Shown here in pieces: positions 11,980 through 23,416 of a DNA stretch of 64,000 bases. Position 1 is the first letter of the stretch, and each line of letters begins with the position of its first letter. The notes under the pieces are model-generated. The model had not been told where the DNA came from and made no database searches. It saw nothing but the letters and a program-made list of their open reading frames with translations. The stretch is from contig WBVU01000004.1 in NCBI GenBank assembly GCA_009192285.1, forward strand, positions 1,572,001-1,636,000. The letters run 5' to 3'. Position numbers and translations under genes: made by a program. This DNA comes from Morchella semilibera (taxonomy: Eukaryota; Ascomycota; Pezizomycetes; Pezizales; Morchellaceae).

Positions 11980-14157
11980 CGTCATGAACAATTTGGGGAT
12001 GTGTGGAGCTTGTTTTTCTTGTTTGCGTTGTACAAAGGGGGTTGTTGCGAAGTGGGAAAAAAAAATGGGGAGAAAAAAATTGGGGGGATGCTTCTGATGG
12101 GGTATAGATGGCAGCTGAAGGTGATGAAGTAAGAAAGAAAGAGATGGTCTGCCCCAAAGAATGAGAACAGAAGGGTGGGGGAAGATGATGGAGAGAAAGA
12201 GGAATGCTAAGAGGAAAGAAGGGGTGGGAGAATCAAGAAGAAGAAGGAGGCGGCGAAGGAAGGAGCGATGGGAGATGAGCAGGTGGCAAAGAGAATTAAA
12301 AAGGGATACAATACACCCGCGTTCGCCTGCCTAGCCACCGACCAGCCAGCACCAACACCTTTTTTTCTTTTAGGCAGGGTTGCGCCCTATGGAACGCTTG
12401 CTGTTTCCAATAGAAAGTGCAGTGAATGAAATGTTCATGTGTTCTAGAAAAACACTCTGAAGCTTTCAAGGCGGGCAGTGATGTGGGGCAATCTGCAATC
12501 TGCCACCCGATATCAAAAAACCTTAATTCTCTATCTTTTGTCTCGCTGGAGGCGTTGTTCCTTTTTGGAAAGATGGACTTTCTTGCTCGTTGACGCCCAC
12601 GTTGTCAAGGAAACAATCACAGCTTTTTTCGGGAGCGGTATCATATTTGATTACTTATTAATTGGGGTATGAAAAGAATGCCTCCCTGACTGGATAAGGA
12701 AAAGAGGAATTTTCCTTAGGTTTCCTATGTTTGCCCCTGTTTGCGATACCCGCTGCAAGATATGATATTGCTTCAAGCCTTACCCACCACCACCACCACC
12801 ACCACCACCCACTTAAAAAAAGTCTCGTAAATCGAAATATAGGCAAAACAGCCAGCAGGGGAAGAACGGCATTTCTAAAATCCGCTTCGTTTTTATCGAT
12901 AACGCCGATGCCAAATAAATATCACATCATCGGACCTCCCCCTTCCCCAAACAACCCAAAGATTTGAAACTTCCGAAAGTGCCACGTTAGCCTGACTGAT
13001 AAGGCTTAGCCCCCTCCTCCCTCCACAACAGGTACGCCCCGCGGTTCGTGCCTGAAGATCAACCCAATCGTTTTTAATATTGAGATTTGGACCGAGACAG
13101 GAACGAACACACGTTCAGTCGTTCTCTCCCCACATCCCCCCTTCGCACATTGCGAGTGATAGGAGGTGAGTCTACATATGTATGATAGCTAGTGTCGTTT
13201 CGTCCTCGACAAGGCTTACTGAGATCTAGAGCTTCATGGAAGTTGGGGGGGGGGGGGGATTCGAGGGATGACGATCAAACACTTCCCATCTACCGGAGCT
13301 CATGAGTACTGTAAATGGAAGCTCCCCTATCGATCCTATCAGCCTTCCGTATACAGTGGCCAGCTGATTGGACACCAGAGCTCGACCTATCAAAAGCACC
13401 AAATAGGTGTTTTTTTTTAATAATTGTTTAATGCCACAAACCCTCTTTTTTTTAATTTGGGCAGCACGAATGCATATGGAAGCCTTATCTGTTACAGATT
13501 TCCTATCCTAATGCAGACGTCATACCCTCACCCCCGGAGTCAGGTCAAGTTGTGAATCGAGGCGGGTCAGCGGGAGAGGGGCACATCTGATACAGCACTT
13601 CTGGTAACTCACATGGTATCTGGGACTGATGTCCAGGACCCGCAGAAACGTCTAAGGGTCCCAGAATAAAAAGGGCCCCCAACTAGAACAGACTCTCTGG
13701 GTCATACAAATCAAAAAGAAGGACGGAGCAAACTTTAGGTTCTGACAGGATTGACCGCCTCTGCGTGTGTGTATGGAGTGAGTGAGTGAGTACGTGAGCT
13801 TTGACACTGCGCTGCTCACTGCACTACTCACCATAGAATGACACCCCATTTCAGCGGGCCCTTACAGGGTGGGCCCCACCATCTACCGTACCACGGTTTT
13901 GGGATTCCCCGCAATTCTCGCTTAGGGGATTTGAGATGCTCTCTTGGCTTCTATCTATCCATCCAGGTACCTTGTCATCATCATCGAAGCCACGCTTTTT
14001 CATGCAAAATCGATCATTGCACATAGCTATATATATATATATACACAAGTATATATAGGAAAAAGAAAAAAAAAACCGACTTTTGAACGCCAATAGAAAA
14101 TTATCATACAAGATGTCCCCAATTCCGCGCATTACTAGCTGTTTCTCTATGGTCTGG
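11980..14157. other. Spacer upstream of the RRM gene
   Basis: No gene supported. Purine-rich (GAAG/GGAG) sequence at 12050-12270 is probably leader/promoter of the RRM gene. Simple repeats include a (CAC)n tract at 12785-12810, a G run near 13245 and an (AT)n tract near 14027. Confidence 0.5.
12785..12810. repeat. (CAC)n microsatellite
   Basis: Roughly nine tandem CAC/CCA triplets in non-coding sequence. Confidence 0.9.
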
Positions 14158-15601
14158 TCATCTTTTGTTCTTTCCCATGCCATTGGCACTATCCATCAGC
14201 TTCCTCTTCCTCTTCCCGTTCTCGTTCCTGCCTTCCTCAATGTCCATCTTGGCTATCCTCTTCTTCTCCGACACCTCCTGTAGCGTCTCCCTCACCACCC
14301 GTCCCTCAAGTGAGACCCCCGGTTCATCCACATACTCTTCCATCTTCTTTCCTGTTCTCTGCTCGATGGCCTCCACCAGCTTGATATCATACTGCGTCAC
14401 GAATGTGATCGCCTCACCCTTCTTCCCCGCACGCGCTGTACGCCCCACCCGATGGATATAATCGTCCGGGTCCCTCGGCACATCAAAGTTCACCACCAGT
14501 TCCACCACCGGAATATCCAACCCTCTCGATGCCACATCCGTCGCAACCAATATCCTCGCCGCCTCCGCCCGGAACCTGCCCAACGAGTCCGTGCGCTCCC
14601 TCTGGGGCAGCTCCGAGTGCAGCGACGTCACCCGATGGCCCAGCAGCCGCAACGTATGTGTCAACAGATTCGCCGTCGCTGTGCGGTTCGTAAAGATGAT
14701 CGCCGACTTTCCCTCGTTCCCGGGTGTGCTTAGCAGCGTGTGCAGATAGGCCTCCCTCGTGTAAGGCACAAGCAGTAGATAGCGCTGGGTTAGCGCCGCA
14801 GGGACAGCGAGCTTCTCCGTGTCGACCTCACACACAAACACCTCTCTGCGGCCCTCGCGGCGCTCCATATCCTTCAGCATCCTCACCTCCTCCGTCACCG
14901 TGGCCGTGAACAGTAGCGTCTGGCGTCCCACCCCCACCCCCGCCGGCGGCACGGCACCCAGACACTCCTCGAGGTCGCTTGCAAACGTCTCACTCAGCAG
15001 GCGGTCGGCCTCGTCGAGGACGACGAAGCGCACGCGGCGCAGCCCACAGATGGTGTCTTCGCCCGAGCTGCGGATGTGGTCGGCGAGGCGGCCGGGGGTG
15101 GCAATGACGACGTGCGGGCGCGTGGAGAGCGTGATGGCCTGCGCACGCATGTCGGTGCCGCCGATAAGGAGGCAGATCTTGAGGTTCTGGGGTGCACCGA
15201 GGGCGGTCAGTTGCTCGGCGATCTGGAGGGCGAGTTCGCGCGTGGGGGTAAGGATGAGGGCGAAGATTCCCGTGGGATCTTCGGACCAGCGGTGCAGGAT
15301 AGGGGCGGCGAAGGCAATAGTTTTGCCGGAGCCGGTGCGGGAACCGCCGATGCAGTCTTTGCCTGTAGTGTGGGGGGTTAGCTATAATATGAACGTCAGG
15401 AGTATGTGAATTGAATTGAATTGAATTAAAAAAAAAAATTAGTTTCGGGCATGTACCTTCGAGGATTGGCTTGATGCAGGCTGCCTGGATGGGCGTGGGT
15501 TTACGGATCGCTATTGCTCCTAGGGAGTCGACGAGCCATCTATCAATCCCCAGCTCTGCGAAACTCTGAGGGGAGTTTGTATTTATTTTTGTATCCGCCA
15601 T
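14158..15601 (-). CDS. DBP8: ATP-dependent DEAD-box RNA helicase Dbp8
   Basis: A nucleolar DEAD-box helicase that acts in 18S rRNA maturation and small-subunit assembly in yeast. Exons 15601-15457 and 15362-14158 (one phase-1 intron of 94 nt) give 449 residues against 431 in yeast Dbp8. The Q motif region ([15 protein letters not shown]) precedes motif [10 protein letters not shown] at 55-63. Other motifs are PTRELALQ (Ia), TPGRLADH (Ib), LDEAD at 164-168 (II), FTATVT (III, with the SAT Ser replaced by Thr as in other Dbp8 proteins), [12 protein letters not shown] (V) and [19 protein letters not shown] (VI). [12 protein letters not shown] with HRWSEDPTG is characteristic of Dbp8 rather than related helicases. 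The C-terminus is Lys/Arg-rich ([14 protein letters not shown]). The coding sequence is noticeably GC-rich around 14.6-15.3 kb compared with its flanks. Confidence 0.93.
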
Positions 15602-16697
15602 ATCTTCTTTGCTGCTGCTGCTGCTGCGGGGGCTTTGGGGGGCAGAGAGGGGGGGTCAATGATGGTAGGTGTGGGTTTTTTTTTCTCTCGAGGTTGTGCA
15701 AGTGCAGATGCGGCTCTGCTGGAGAGCTCAGGCAGGTTTAGTTATGGCTTGGCTGTTTGACTACATGTATCTACAGACCAGGACCAGTTGAATTATATGT
15801 ACCTACATGTACTCTATGTTTGCATACATGCTACTCACGAGCTGTCAATCGTTTGAAATGAAATGCCTTGAGTGAACGGATCCTCAGTGCCAGTGTACTT
15901 TAGAGTGGTTCACTCACTTGATGACTTCCCATGTTCTCGAAATAGCCCTCCGCATGCAACAAGACACAAAAGCCGTGTGGTGTCTGTTTCACATGTGTGG
16001 CAGAGTGCAGCACATGCTCAGCCACACTTGACCGATCGGTGGATGCCAAGCGAGTCAATCAATCAATCAATCAATCGTCTCTTGGAGCTGAAGCTTTCTT
16101 ATACCACGAGTGTTTGCCTGTTCTTCTTCTGATCTGCTTCTCTCTCTACTCTGTTGAGAATCTGCTGCCAATATCTCTACTCTTTTCCGCTCTGCTCTGC
16201 CAGACTACGATACCCCCCCCCCCCACGGCCCTTCCCCCCCGTGAATATCGCCATATCAATCTCCTAGACTCTACGGTGGTTTAAACATAGTCAGTCGTCA
16301 GGTATGTAGTGACAACCATCCCCATGTGCATCTCGTTCATTCCCCCTCACCCCCCCACGCTCTCCTGAGAAGGCAAGCAAGCAAGCAAGGAAACTGTCCT
16401 CGGGCTTCCCGACCTCCGTGGACCCCAACACACACTCACTTATTCTCATTCACTCATACTCTTATCCTCTCATACTCTCACACCATCTCTCCTACTCTCC
16501 CCCACTCTCCCTCACTCTCTCCCTAACTCGTGCCCCCCTCCACCTCCACCAAGCGAAGCTTGCGTCACTCCTCACTAAATACCCGATAAAATACCCACAA
16601 CCAAACAACCAAACAATACTAACCACAGTCCATAGTCGATCTATTCACCACCATCACTCACTACCCATAACCACCCATACCCACAACCACAACTACA
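15602..16697. other. Divergent promoter region DBP8 / VTI1
   Basis: A 1.1-kb spacer between two divergently transcribed genes. It contains a (GCT)n run next to DBP8, two TACATGTA octamers near 15762 and 15802, an (AATC)n repeat at 16057-16078, and a long CTCACTCT-rich pyrimidine leader ahead of VTI1. Confidence 0.6.
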
Positions 16698-17550
16698 ATG
16701 TCCACCCACCCCCTCGACACCGACCCCGGTTCCGAGTTGCTCGCCTCCTACGAGGCTGACTTCAAGCTCACCCAGGCCGACATCTCCCAGAAGCTTGAGC
16801 AAATCCCAGACCTCCAGGGCGAGCCCCGCAAGGCGGCCATCCGCGCCGCTGAACGGGCGGTCGATGAGGCCGACGAGATTGTATGTCCCCCCCCCTTCCA
16901 CCCCCAACAATAAATAACAACCTATTATTAGCACAAATGTCACTAACATGAACTTAAAATACAGATTGGCCAAATGACCCTCGAACTCTCCAACATCCCC
17001 TCGACCCTCCGCAACAAGATCAAGCCGCGCCTACGCAACTACACCCACGATCTCGACGTCAGCCGCCACACCCTCCTCCAGCTCTCACAGAACAGCGACC
17101 GCGCTACCCTCTTCAATGGGCGCGGGGGCGGCGGGGGTAGGGGCAACAGCAGCGGGGACGCGGTAGCCGACCAGCGGCAGCAGCTGCTGAGCGGGACGGA
17201 CCGCCTTGAGCGGTCCTCGCAGCGCCTGCGCGACAGCCAGCGCCTGGCGAACGAGACGGAGGGCATTGGCGCAAGCATCCTCGGGGATCTATATGCCCAG
17301 CGCAGCCAGATTGAGAATACCCACGACACGCTGAACGATAGTGAGCGCTACCTAGATAGGAGTATTAAGACGCTGAGAGGGATGGCGCGTAGGTGAGATT
17401 CCCCCCCCCCCCCTGTGGTGGTGGTATAGGGTGAAGGGAGGGACTGATTTGTGGGCGAATAGGATGGCTACAAATCGGATCATCACGATCGCAATTATAA
17501 CGGTACTCGTGTTGCTGATTATGGCAGTTATTGTGTCAAAGTTTCGTTAG
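16698..17550 (+). CDS. VTI1: Vesicle v-SNARE Vti1 (Qb-SNARE)
   Basis: A tail-anchored SNARE used in Golgi-to-vacuole, endosomal and intra-Golgi fusion. Exons 16698-16880, 16965-17392 and 17463-17550 join in phases 0 and 2 to 232 residues (yeast Vti1 has 217). The N-terminal part, with LLASYEADFKLTQADISQKL and PRKAAIRAAERAVDEADEI, matches the Vti1 three-helix domain. The SNARE heptads run from about 140 to 205, ending AQRSQIENTHDTLNDSERYL and SIKTLRGMARR. Gln residues in the AQRSQIENT stretch fit the central ionic layer of a Q-SNARE. The final exon encodes the transmembrane anchor (IITIAIITVLVLLIMAVIV) and a short SKFR tail. A glycine-rich insert (GRGGGGGRGNSSG) sits between the two domains and is not typical of yeast. 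Confidence 0.93.
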
Positions 17551-18274
17551 GGGCGTTATAAGGTGTTTGTAGGAGTTTTTTTTTCTTTCTTTTTTTCAAT
17601 AATATTTTTACCACAGTTTTTTCTTTCTCTCCCCCGTAGGTGCATATGTAGCAGCTCTCTGGCAGATTCGGTCCCCCGGGGAGTTTAAGCGGGCCTGGAT
17701 ACTTGGACTTGGAAACTTGAAAACTTGGAGCTTAGCCTGGGGTTTGCAATGCCTTTTTCCTTTCCCCTTTCAAATCCTTTCTGATGTCTGTCCTGTGGGC
17801 TTGGTTTCTCGCTGCGGATGTTTTATATTATACATATTGAAAAGAAACAAAAAAAGGGGGGGGGGGAATGCCACCAGATATGAGTATTATTCTTTTTATC
17901 TTTGGTGGATACACGGAAAGGGGCTTTATGTATACCGTACCGTATATTCCTCGTGTAGGCTTGTTGTCTCGGACGTGCACCGGTATACTTTATTAAAAGC
18001 ATTAGCCCACCTCACCCCCCCCCCCTTTCGTTTTTTTTGTAACATTCCGTTCCCACTTCCACTCCCGCTTGTATCTTTATTTTATCGTTGTTAGTTGTCG
18101 AAAGTGGCAGTGACGTCACTACATGTACTGTGCGGTTTGGCCTTTGAGAGAGATAGCGGTTTAATAATACCTACACTACACTACACTAGCAATATCTAGA
18201 GTTTCCACCACTCTATGTATACCTCCCAGCCCTGTTCGTAGCCCAGGCAGGACAGGAGTGAGCAAGCCACAACA
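17551..18274. other. Convergent 3' region of VTI1 and TFB5
   Basis: Shared downstream sequence with T-rich and G/C homopolymer tracts. No further gene seen. A TACATGTA octamer is at about 18119. Confidence 0.5.
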
Positions 18275-18639
18275 TTAGCCCGGTTGGTCAGGATCACTGT
18301 CGTCATCCTTCTCCATCATCTGCGTCTTCTCCAGTACCTTCTCCAGGCGGTCCTTGAGCTCCGCCAGCTTCGCCTCCTTGACGACCAGGTGGTCCTCGTC
18401 CAGGTCCTCGACTATGAATGTGTGGTGGTGGTCCTCATCGATCTTGAGGATGATGGCCTTGATTGAGGGGTCGCTGTTGTGCAGTCGGTCAGTCAGTCAG
18501 TCGTGTGGTTGGGGGGTGGGGTGGGGGGTAGAGACCATTCGACGAGGACGCCTAGGGTGGGGTTAGATACATGTACATACATACTGATATAGCTACACTG
18601 TCCAGGAAGGGAAGACGTACCTTTGACCGCGCGCGGCAT
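18275..18639 (-). CDS. TFB5: TFIIH core subunit Tfb5 (TTDA homologue)
   Basis: The smallest subunit of general transcription and repair factor TFIIH. It pairs with Tfb2/p52 and supports the XPB/Ssl2 translocase. Three exons, 18639-18621 (19 nt), 18551-18536 (16 nt) and 18473-18275, join in phase to 77 residues (yeast 72, human 71). The joined start MPRAVKGVLVECDPSIKAII contains the conserved CDP-(S/A)-(I/M)-K motif of the family, and the protein continues with FIVEDLDEDHLVVKE, matching the second beta strand and following helix. The tail is charged (MEKDDDSDPDQPG). The second exon is a 16-nt microexon, and its 3' splice donor is GTCTCT rather than GTAAGT. The conserved sequence running across both joins is the main support for this model. 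Confidence 0.88.
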
Positions 18640-20803
18640 CTAGTTTAGTTTTGTGGTTTCTTTTGTCGCGGAGACGCGCGCGATTCGGGTGCTTGGCGGT
18701 CGCAACGCGCTTTGGAGTTGTTCTTTGACGGCGTGGTGGTGGTGGTGGTGGTGGTGGTGGTGAATTGGGTAGGTAGGGTGTGTATGTAGGTAAGGTTGTA
18801 GGTAGGTAAGGAGGCATGCGGCGGGTATGGGGAGTAGTGGTGTGGTTCTATATTTGGCATTTGGCGTGGTCGGTTGGTTGTCGAGTGATTCTGTGTGATT
18901 GAGGCTGCTGCGGATGGGCTCTAGATATGTTGTAGTACTACATGGACTCTACATGTATGTACCTGTGCTGGGAAGGCAGCATACCGGCAAATAAGTATGT
19001 GCATGGTCAAGTATACATTACCTATGTAATTCCGACAATTGAGTAGGCGGTAATAATAACAATAATAAAGCGACAGCGGATTCGGGCAACCCCATTAATG
19101 GACCCACAAGGGGACTACTTTCATGGGATTAGCAGGCCCTAGCCAGGAATACATATACTACATAACGATCCTGTAGATACATGTATAAGGGCTGCATCGT
19201 CCAAGAGAGAGTGGTTTGGCTTGGCTCATGGTTACTCACTCGACCTACCCCAGGCCTGTATCACGGCGCCGCCGCAGCATCATCCAGTGCCTAACAAAGA
19301 AGAATGTACCCCCTGTTGGGTGCGGTCTGTCGCCGGGATTCGGTTTCCTGGCCGGTGGGTTATGATCTACTCCCTGGATTCCAGGTCGACACTAAGCGTC
19401 GTAGTGGTAGATGCGTCCGGGTGAGGGGTATCTAAAAGGCCTGGGTTTCGATTTCGTGCCGATGATGTCTTTTTTTGTCCTATTTTTCTCTTCTTTCGCT
19501 GGAAGCCCCGCCCTAGAATTCGATCATGTACGGCCGGTTAGAGTTCTACCATGATGTAGCTAGTTATATCTTTGGGCGGCGTTGACGGCCACGATGACGG
19601 TCCGTTTTTCTTCCCCCGTAGAGCTAGCTATGTCTTTGGTGGGGCTCTCCGACGCTAGAATTAAAGGCTGCTGTTGGAAGTCGGAGCCAGGGCTGTCAGG
19701 GCCTGATTTACATGTAAAGAACAGTTCAGCCTCCGACATGAAAACAAGGGTCTACCCCGACCGGCCCGGTACCACATTTGAGAGCCCGATACCACAATTC
19801 AGGTACGGAGAGTGGCGGGAGGCTGGTCAATGCGTGCCCTAGACCCTACTAAGCTGAGCGCCAGCAAGCTGCCCGTGGCGGGAGACTATGACTATGACTA
19901 TTGGTAGATACAGGATCCTGTCGCCGTCACGTACGCCGGTAACTTCATCACTGGACTGTGTCACTACATAGACCGAATTATAATACATGGCTGCCCGATA
20001 TAACCCTACTTTTTGGTGCCGCTGGCTCAGTCGACCAGTACAGTCGACTGCAGTTCTGGCGGCGTTGCCTGAGGCTCTGTACATACGTAGACCACTCACG
20101 GAGGCGTATACGTGGAGAGAGCATTGGGGATCCAGCGATGATCTTGCCCGCCCATAACAGAGCGTTGGTCTTCTCGTACCAGAAAGGAAGAAGGTGCCTG
20201 AATATCTTCCCTGACCCGTCAACCGCGAACAATGCTTAAACCGGGTTGGGTTACTACATGTATGCCTCCATCGGTACATACATGCATACAGTGACTTCCT
20301 ATCTGCGGTGCGGTATGGCAGACTTAGCAACGGCTGCCTGCACTGGCCAAGCGGGGCAACATCCATCATTAAGCAGGCCAATAGATAAAAGATTTACACA
20401 GTATGCGCTCATATATCCATCTCTAGCTCTACAGTACTGTCTCCTCCGGCGGCATCCCTTTAATCCAGCAACACTCTCCATGGTGCCTTTTGTTGTAAAG
20501 GCTAAGCTGTCTGGGAGCTACTTGATCATCAACCAGTCACATACTCGGCCGGTGAAAGTTGTGGTGAGTGATTCGCCATGATCGGTCCAACCCCCCACTT
20601 ACCACTTTGCACATTTAGGCCACAGCAGGAGTTCGTTTGGAGTAGGCCATTCTAGAAACTAGTGTTTTATACGTATTTCTATGTTATAGCTATCGTACAC
20701 TGGCTCACGACAGAAAGAAAAGAACAATAAAAGGGAAACCATAAAGCAGCCGGCCCAAAACAACAGAAAGGGGGAAAAAATTACTACCTATAAATCTAGG
20801 TTT
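18640..20803. other. Spacer TFB5 - carrier gene
   Basis: About 2.2 kb. A (GTG)n microsatellite lies at 18737-18762 inside the TFB5 upstream side, and several TACATGTA octamers occur (18950, 19179, 19708, 20254). The overlapping open frames at 19839-20381 on both strands lack any family resemblance and I do not call them. Confidence 0.5.
18737..18762. repeat. (GTG)n microsatellite
   Basis: About eight to nine tandem GTG triplets just upstream of the TFB5 start codon. Confidence 0.9.
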
Positions 20804-22014
20804 CTACACCTTCCCCACCTTGACTACCAAAGCACCCGCCTTCTTCGCAAGCCGGTCCGCATTCATCTTCTTGATCCATCTGAAGAGCAGTATGAACATC
20901 AACTCCATCCTATCCGCACCGTCGTAATTAGCATCCCTCCCAACTACACACACACACAAAAAAAAGCACTACCATAGGGGAAAAGAGTAAACATACCTCT
21001 CCTTCGTCATCATCAACAGCCCCTGTACAATCAGCCCCTTCATCAACTGTGGTCCAATCCCCTTGAACAGCCCCATAGGTCCCTCCTTCTCCACAATAAA
21101 CTTCATGACCTCCCCAAAGCTACTAAAGCGTTTCCTGTTCGCCGCTGGTGGTGGCTTACTCTGCAACCCGACCTTGGCAACAATCAATGGCTGAGTCGCC
21201 AACGTCGCCAGTGACTTGCTCATCGCGCCTAGCAAAAACGCTTCTCCCGGCGACAGGCGGTCCCGACCCTTGAACATGACTTCCTTGAGCCTCTGGTAGC
21301 AACCATAGGTGATGGCCGGGTTTACGACGAGGACCAACGACGCCTTGAGGCCCCTCCACAATCCGCTCATTCCATCCTCCGCTATAACCTCTCGTCCTGT
21401 TGCCAAAAGCCCCAACGGCTCCTCGGAGGAGGGTCGTGTCTGTTGCCGGGTGGTGATGACGGCTACGGGGATGGTGAATAGCTGCGCGAGCGCGCCGGCG
21501 ACGGCGCCGAGCGAGAGCTCGATCGCGGTGGAAGGATGCGCGTTACCACTCCGCTTGAGGTAAAAGGTGCGTACGAGCGTGTACCAGTAGAAGTAGGCAA
21601 AGTTTGTTGAAGCGACACCAAGCAGTGCGCCGGTCATGCCTGTGTAGAGACCCATCACGCCGGATTTCGCGGTGATTTTCTTGATTGCGTCGAGCGTTGA
21701 GCTGTAGATTTCTTCATCGGTACTGTTTTCGGCCCGCGGTTAGAACTAGTTTATATTTGGAGGTGAGTTTGGGGGGGGGCAAACTTGAGGGGCTCGGTCT
21801 TCTCGTCGGTAGGTTTGCGCTTGACTTGTACCTGCAGCTTAGTCTTGACGCTGTGATGTAGATTGTCAGTGATTCTGGTGAAGCAATTGGGGGGAAGGGG
21901 GGGTACGACGACATACATGTCCAATGGGTATACAGCAGCATTCGCGAGCACAGCACCAGTAGCACCTGCAACGGCATAACCCCATGAGGGCAGTGATTCC
22001 TTAGAGAGAGACAT
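20804..22014 (-). CDS. Peroxisomal adenine nucleotide carrier (PMP47/Ant1 type)
   Basis: A mitochondrial-carrier-family membrane protein, most like the PMP47/PMP34/Ant1 group. That group exchanges ATP (or CoA-type nucleotides) across the peroxisomal membrane for fatty-acid activation. Exons 22014-21917, 21850-21785, 21722-20997 and 20909-20804 close in phase to 331 residues (yeast Ant1 has 328). The first carrier signature, YPLDIVKTKLQVQVK, spans the first join. The second repeat shows FTIPVAVITTRQQT and the third has TQPLIVAKVGLQSK, so all three repeats are present. SSTLDAIKKITAKSGVMGLY and GPMGLFKGIGPQLMKG are the matrix-side helices between them. The C-terminus after MMTKERMELMFILLFRWI is basic (KKMNADRLAKKAG). 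Substrate assignment is by family resemblance only. Confidence 0.82.
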
Positions 22015-22827
22015 TATGGCTGATCAATATCGACCCTTTCTACACCGAACGAAAACAACCAGAACAGAGCAGGCAGTCTAGCAAAAGAAAACCCAGAACA
22101 AGGGAGCAGAAGACAGGAAAGAAGAACTGGAAGGGCACTGGCAGGTGAGTGCGTAAGTGAGCAGGAGTGAAGAAACAGACGGCACCAAGTACAAGTAGGA
22201 GCAGTCACCAGAATCGTTCCTTATTCCCGAGCTACCCCCCCAAGACTTTCTGCTTGTGCGTGATGCCTCGGTTGTTTTCGGTGATACACAAGCTATCTGT
22301 GGCGCCGCCCACCTGGGATGCCGATACTTACATGTAGGTACATACATGACGCTTATCGGTGTGGCGCGTCGCGGCCGGAGAAGGTGGGGGGAGGGAGGGG
22401 GGAAGCTTGTTAATAACGATCGATGTTTCAGATCTATAGACAACCGTAATCATGGACTTTACGGTATCATGGTTGAAGTTCCCCATATTATACCCGAATT
22501 CCCCATGTCGCAGTCTAGCACAGCAATCAATGTCGTCCTACAAAGTACCTACAACCTGTCCGCCCGCGGTACCTTCGGCCCGAGGCTTCCCCGCGCGTGG
22601 ACGAAGGGCTTCGTAGGCATCCCGGGGGTGTTGGGGCTTGAGGCTGAATGCATTTCTTATTTCTGGTCCTTATCTATGATGACGTTATTTTAGATGTGAT
22701 TGTGCATGTGGGCGGGTGGAAATGATTGTTTGATCTCGTTTACGGACTAGGATCGCGTAACCACTCGTGAGAACCCTGGAATTAATCTCGAATTAGTTGG
22801 ACATGGTAGAAAGCAGAGAGAAAGGAG

Positions 22828-22855
22828 GAGGAGGAGGAGGAGGAGGAGGAGGAGG
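22828..22855. repeat. (GGA)n microsatellite
   Basis: About nine tandem GAG/GGA triplets in non-coding sequence. Confidence 0.9.
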
Positions 22856-23174
22856 TTGAAATTCGAAGCTCTGTAACTGTAAGCTGGACTATATGCAGCA
22901 GCTACACTGTGCTGGTAGCTACAAACAAGTATGTATGGTATCATACAAGTATATATATACAGCCTCTCTTTCCCGCAATTAGTGTATCAAGAGTTACAGA
23001 AATACTGGGCCGGCTCCGAGAGATTCCCCCAATAAATAAAATCGACTTGTTAAACTACATTCAAAACACCATGAAAGTGTTACCGATCGTTTTTAATTAT
23101 GGGTGGTTGTTCTTTGGTTGGATCCGATGTCAGTCACCAAATACCGAAACCGAGAAAAACCTACAACTTATGTA

Positions 23175-23416
23175 TGTACCCCGGGGGTCCTCAAAGTGAT
23201 GCAACGGCGACAAAAACCACAAATTTCGTAGCTACTAGCCACCATGTCCAAAAGTTAGGAAGTAGTTTATATATGTCGAATTGCATCAGGCGGAGCTATA
23301 TAATAAATAGTAAATGGAAATACAAATGGAAAAAATTGACTGGGTCTAGCTTTGGTGGTGGTCGCGACACTAGAATATCGAGTTTGTTGCATTACTTCAA
23401 GGACTCTCGGGGTACA
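23175..23416 (+). mobile_element. 242-bp inverted-repeat element, family A copy 1
   Basis: It begins TGTACCCCGGGGGTCCTCAA and ends with a near-perfect inverted counterpart (CTCTCGGGGTACA preceded by TTGCATTACTTCAAGGA). The terminal repeats are about 31 bp. It aligns along its whole length with a second copy of identical size at 27949-28190. The inside is non-coding and includes GACTGGGTCTAGCTTTG and GGTGGTCGCGACAC, shared by both. If the ends are placed at CCCCGGGG, both copies are flanked by TA, as for Tc1/mariner-type insertions. Confidence 0.85.

Noticed and set aside
19839-20381. A 180-codon open frame on the minus strand
   Set aside because: It overlaps open frames on the other strand, has low-complexity Cys/Arg/Tyr-rich composition, no introns or domain, and no family resemblance.
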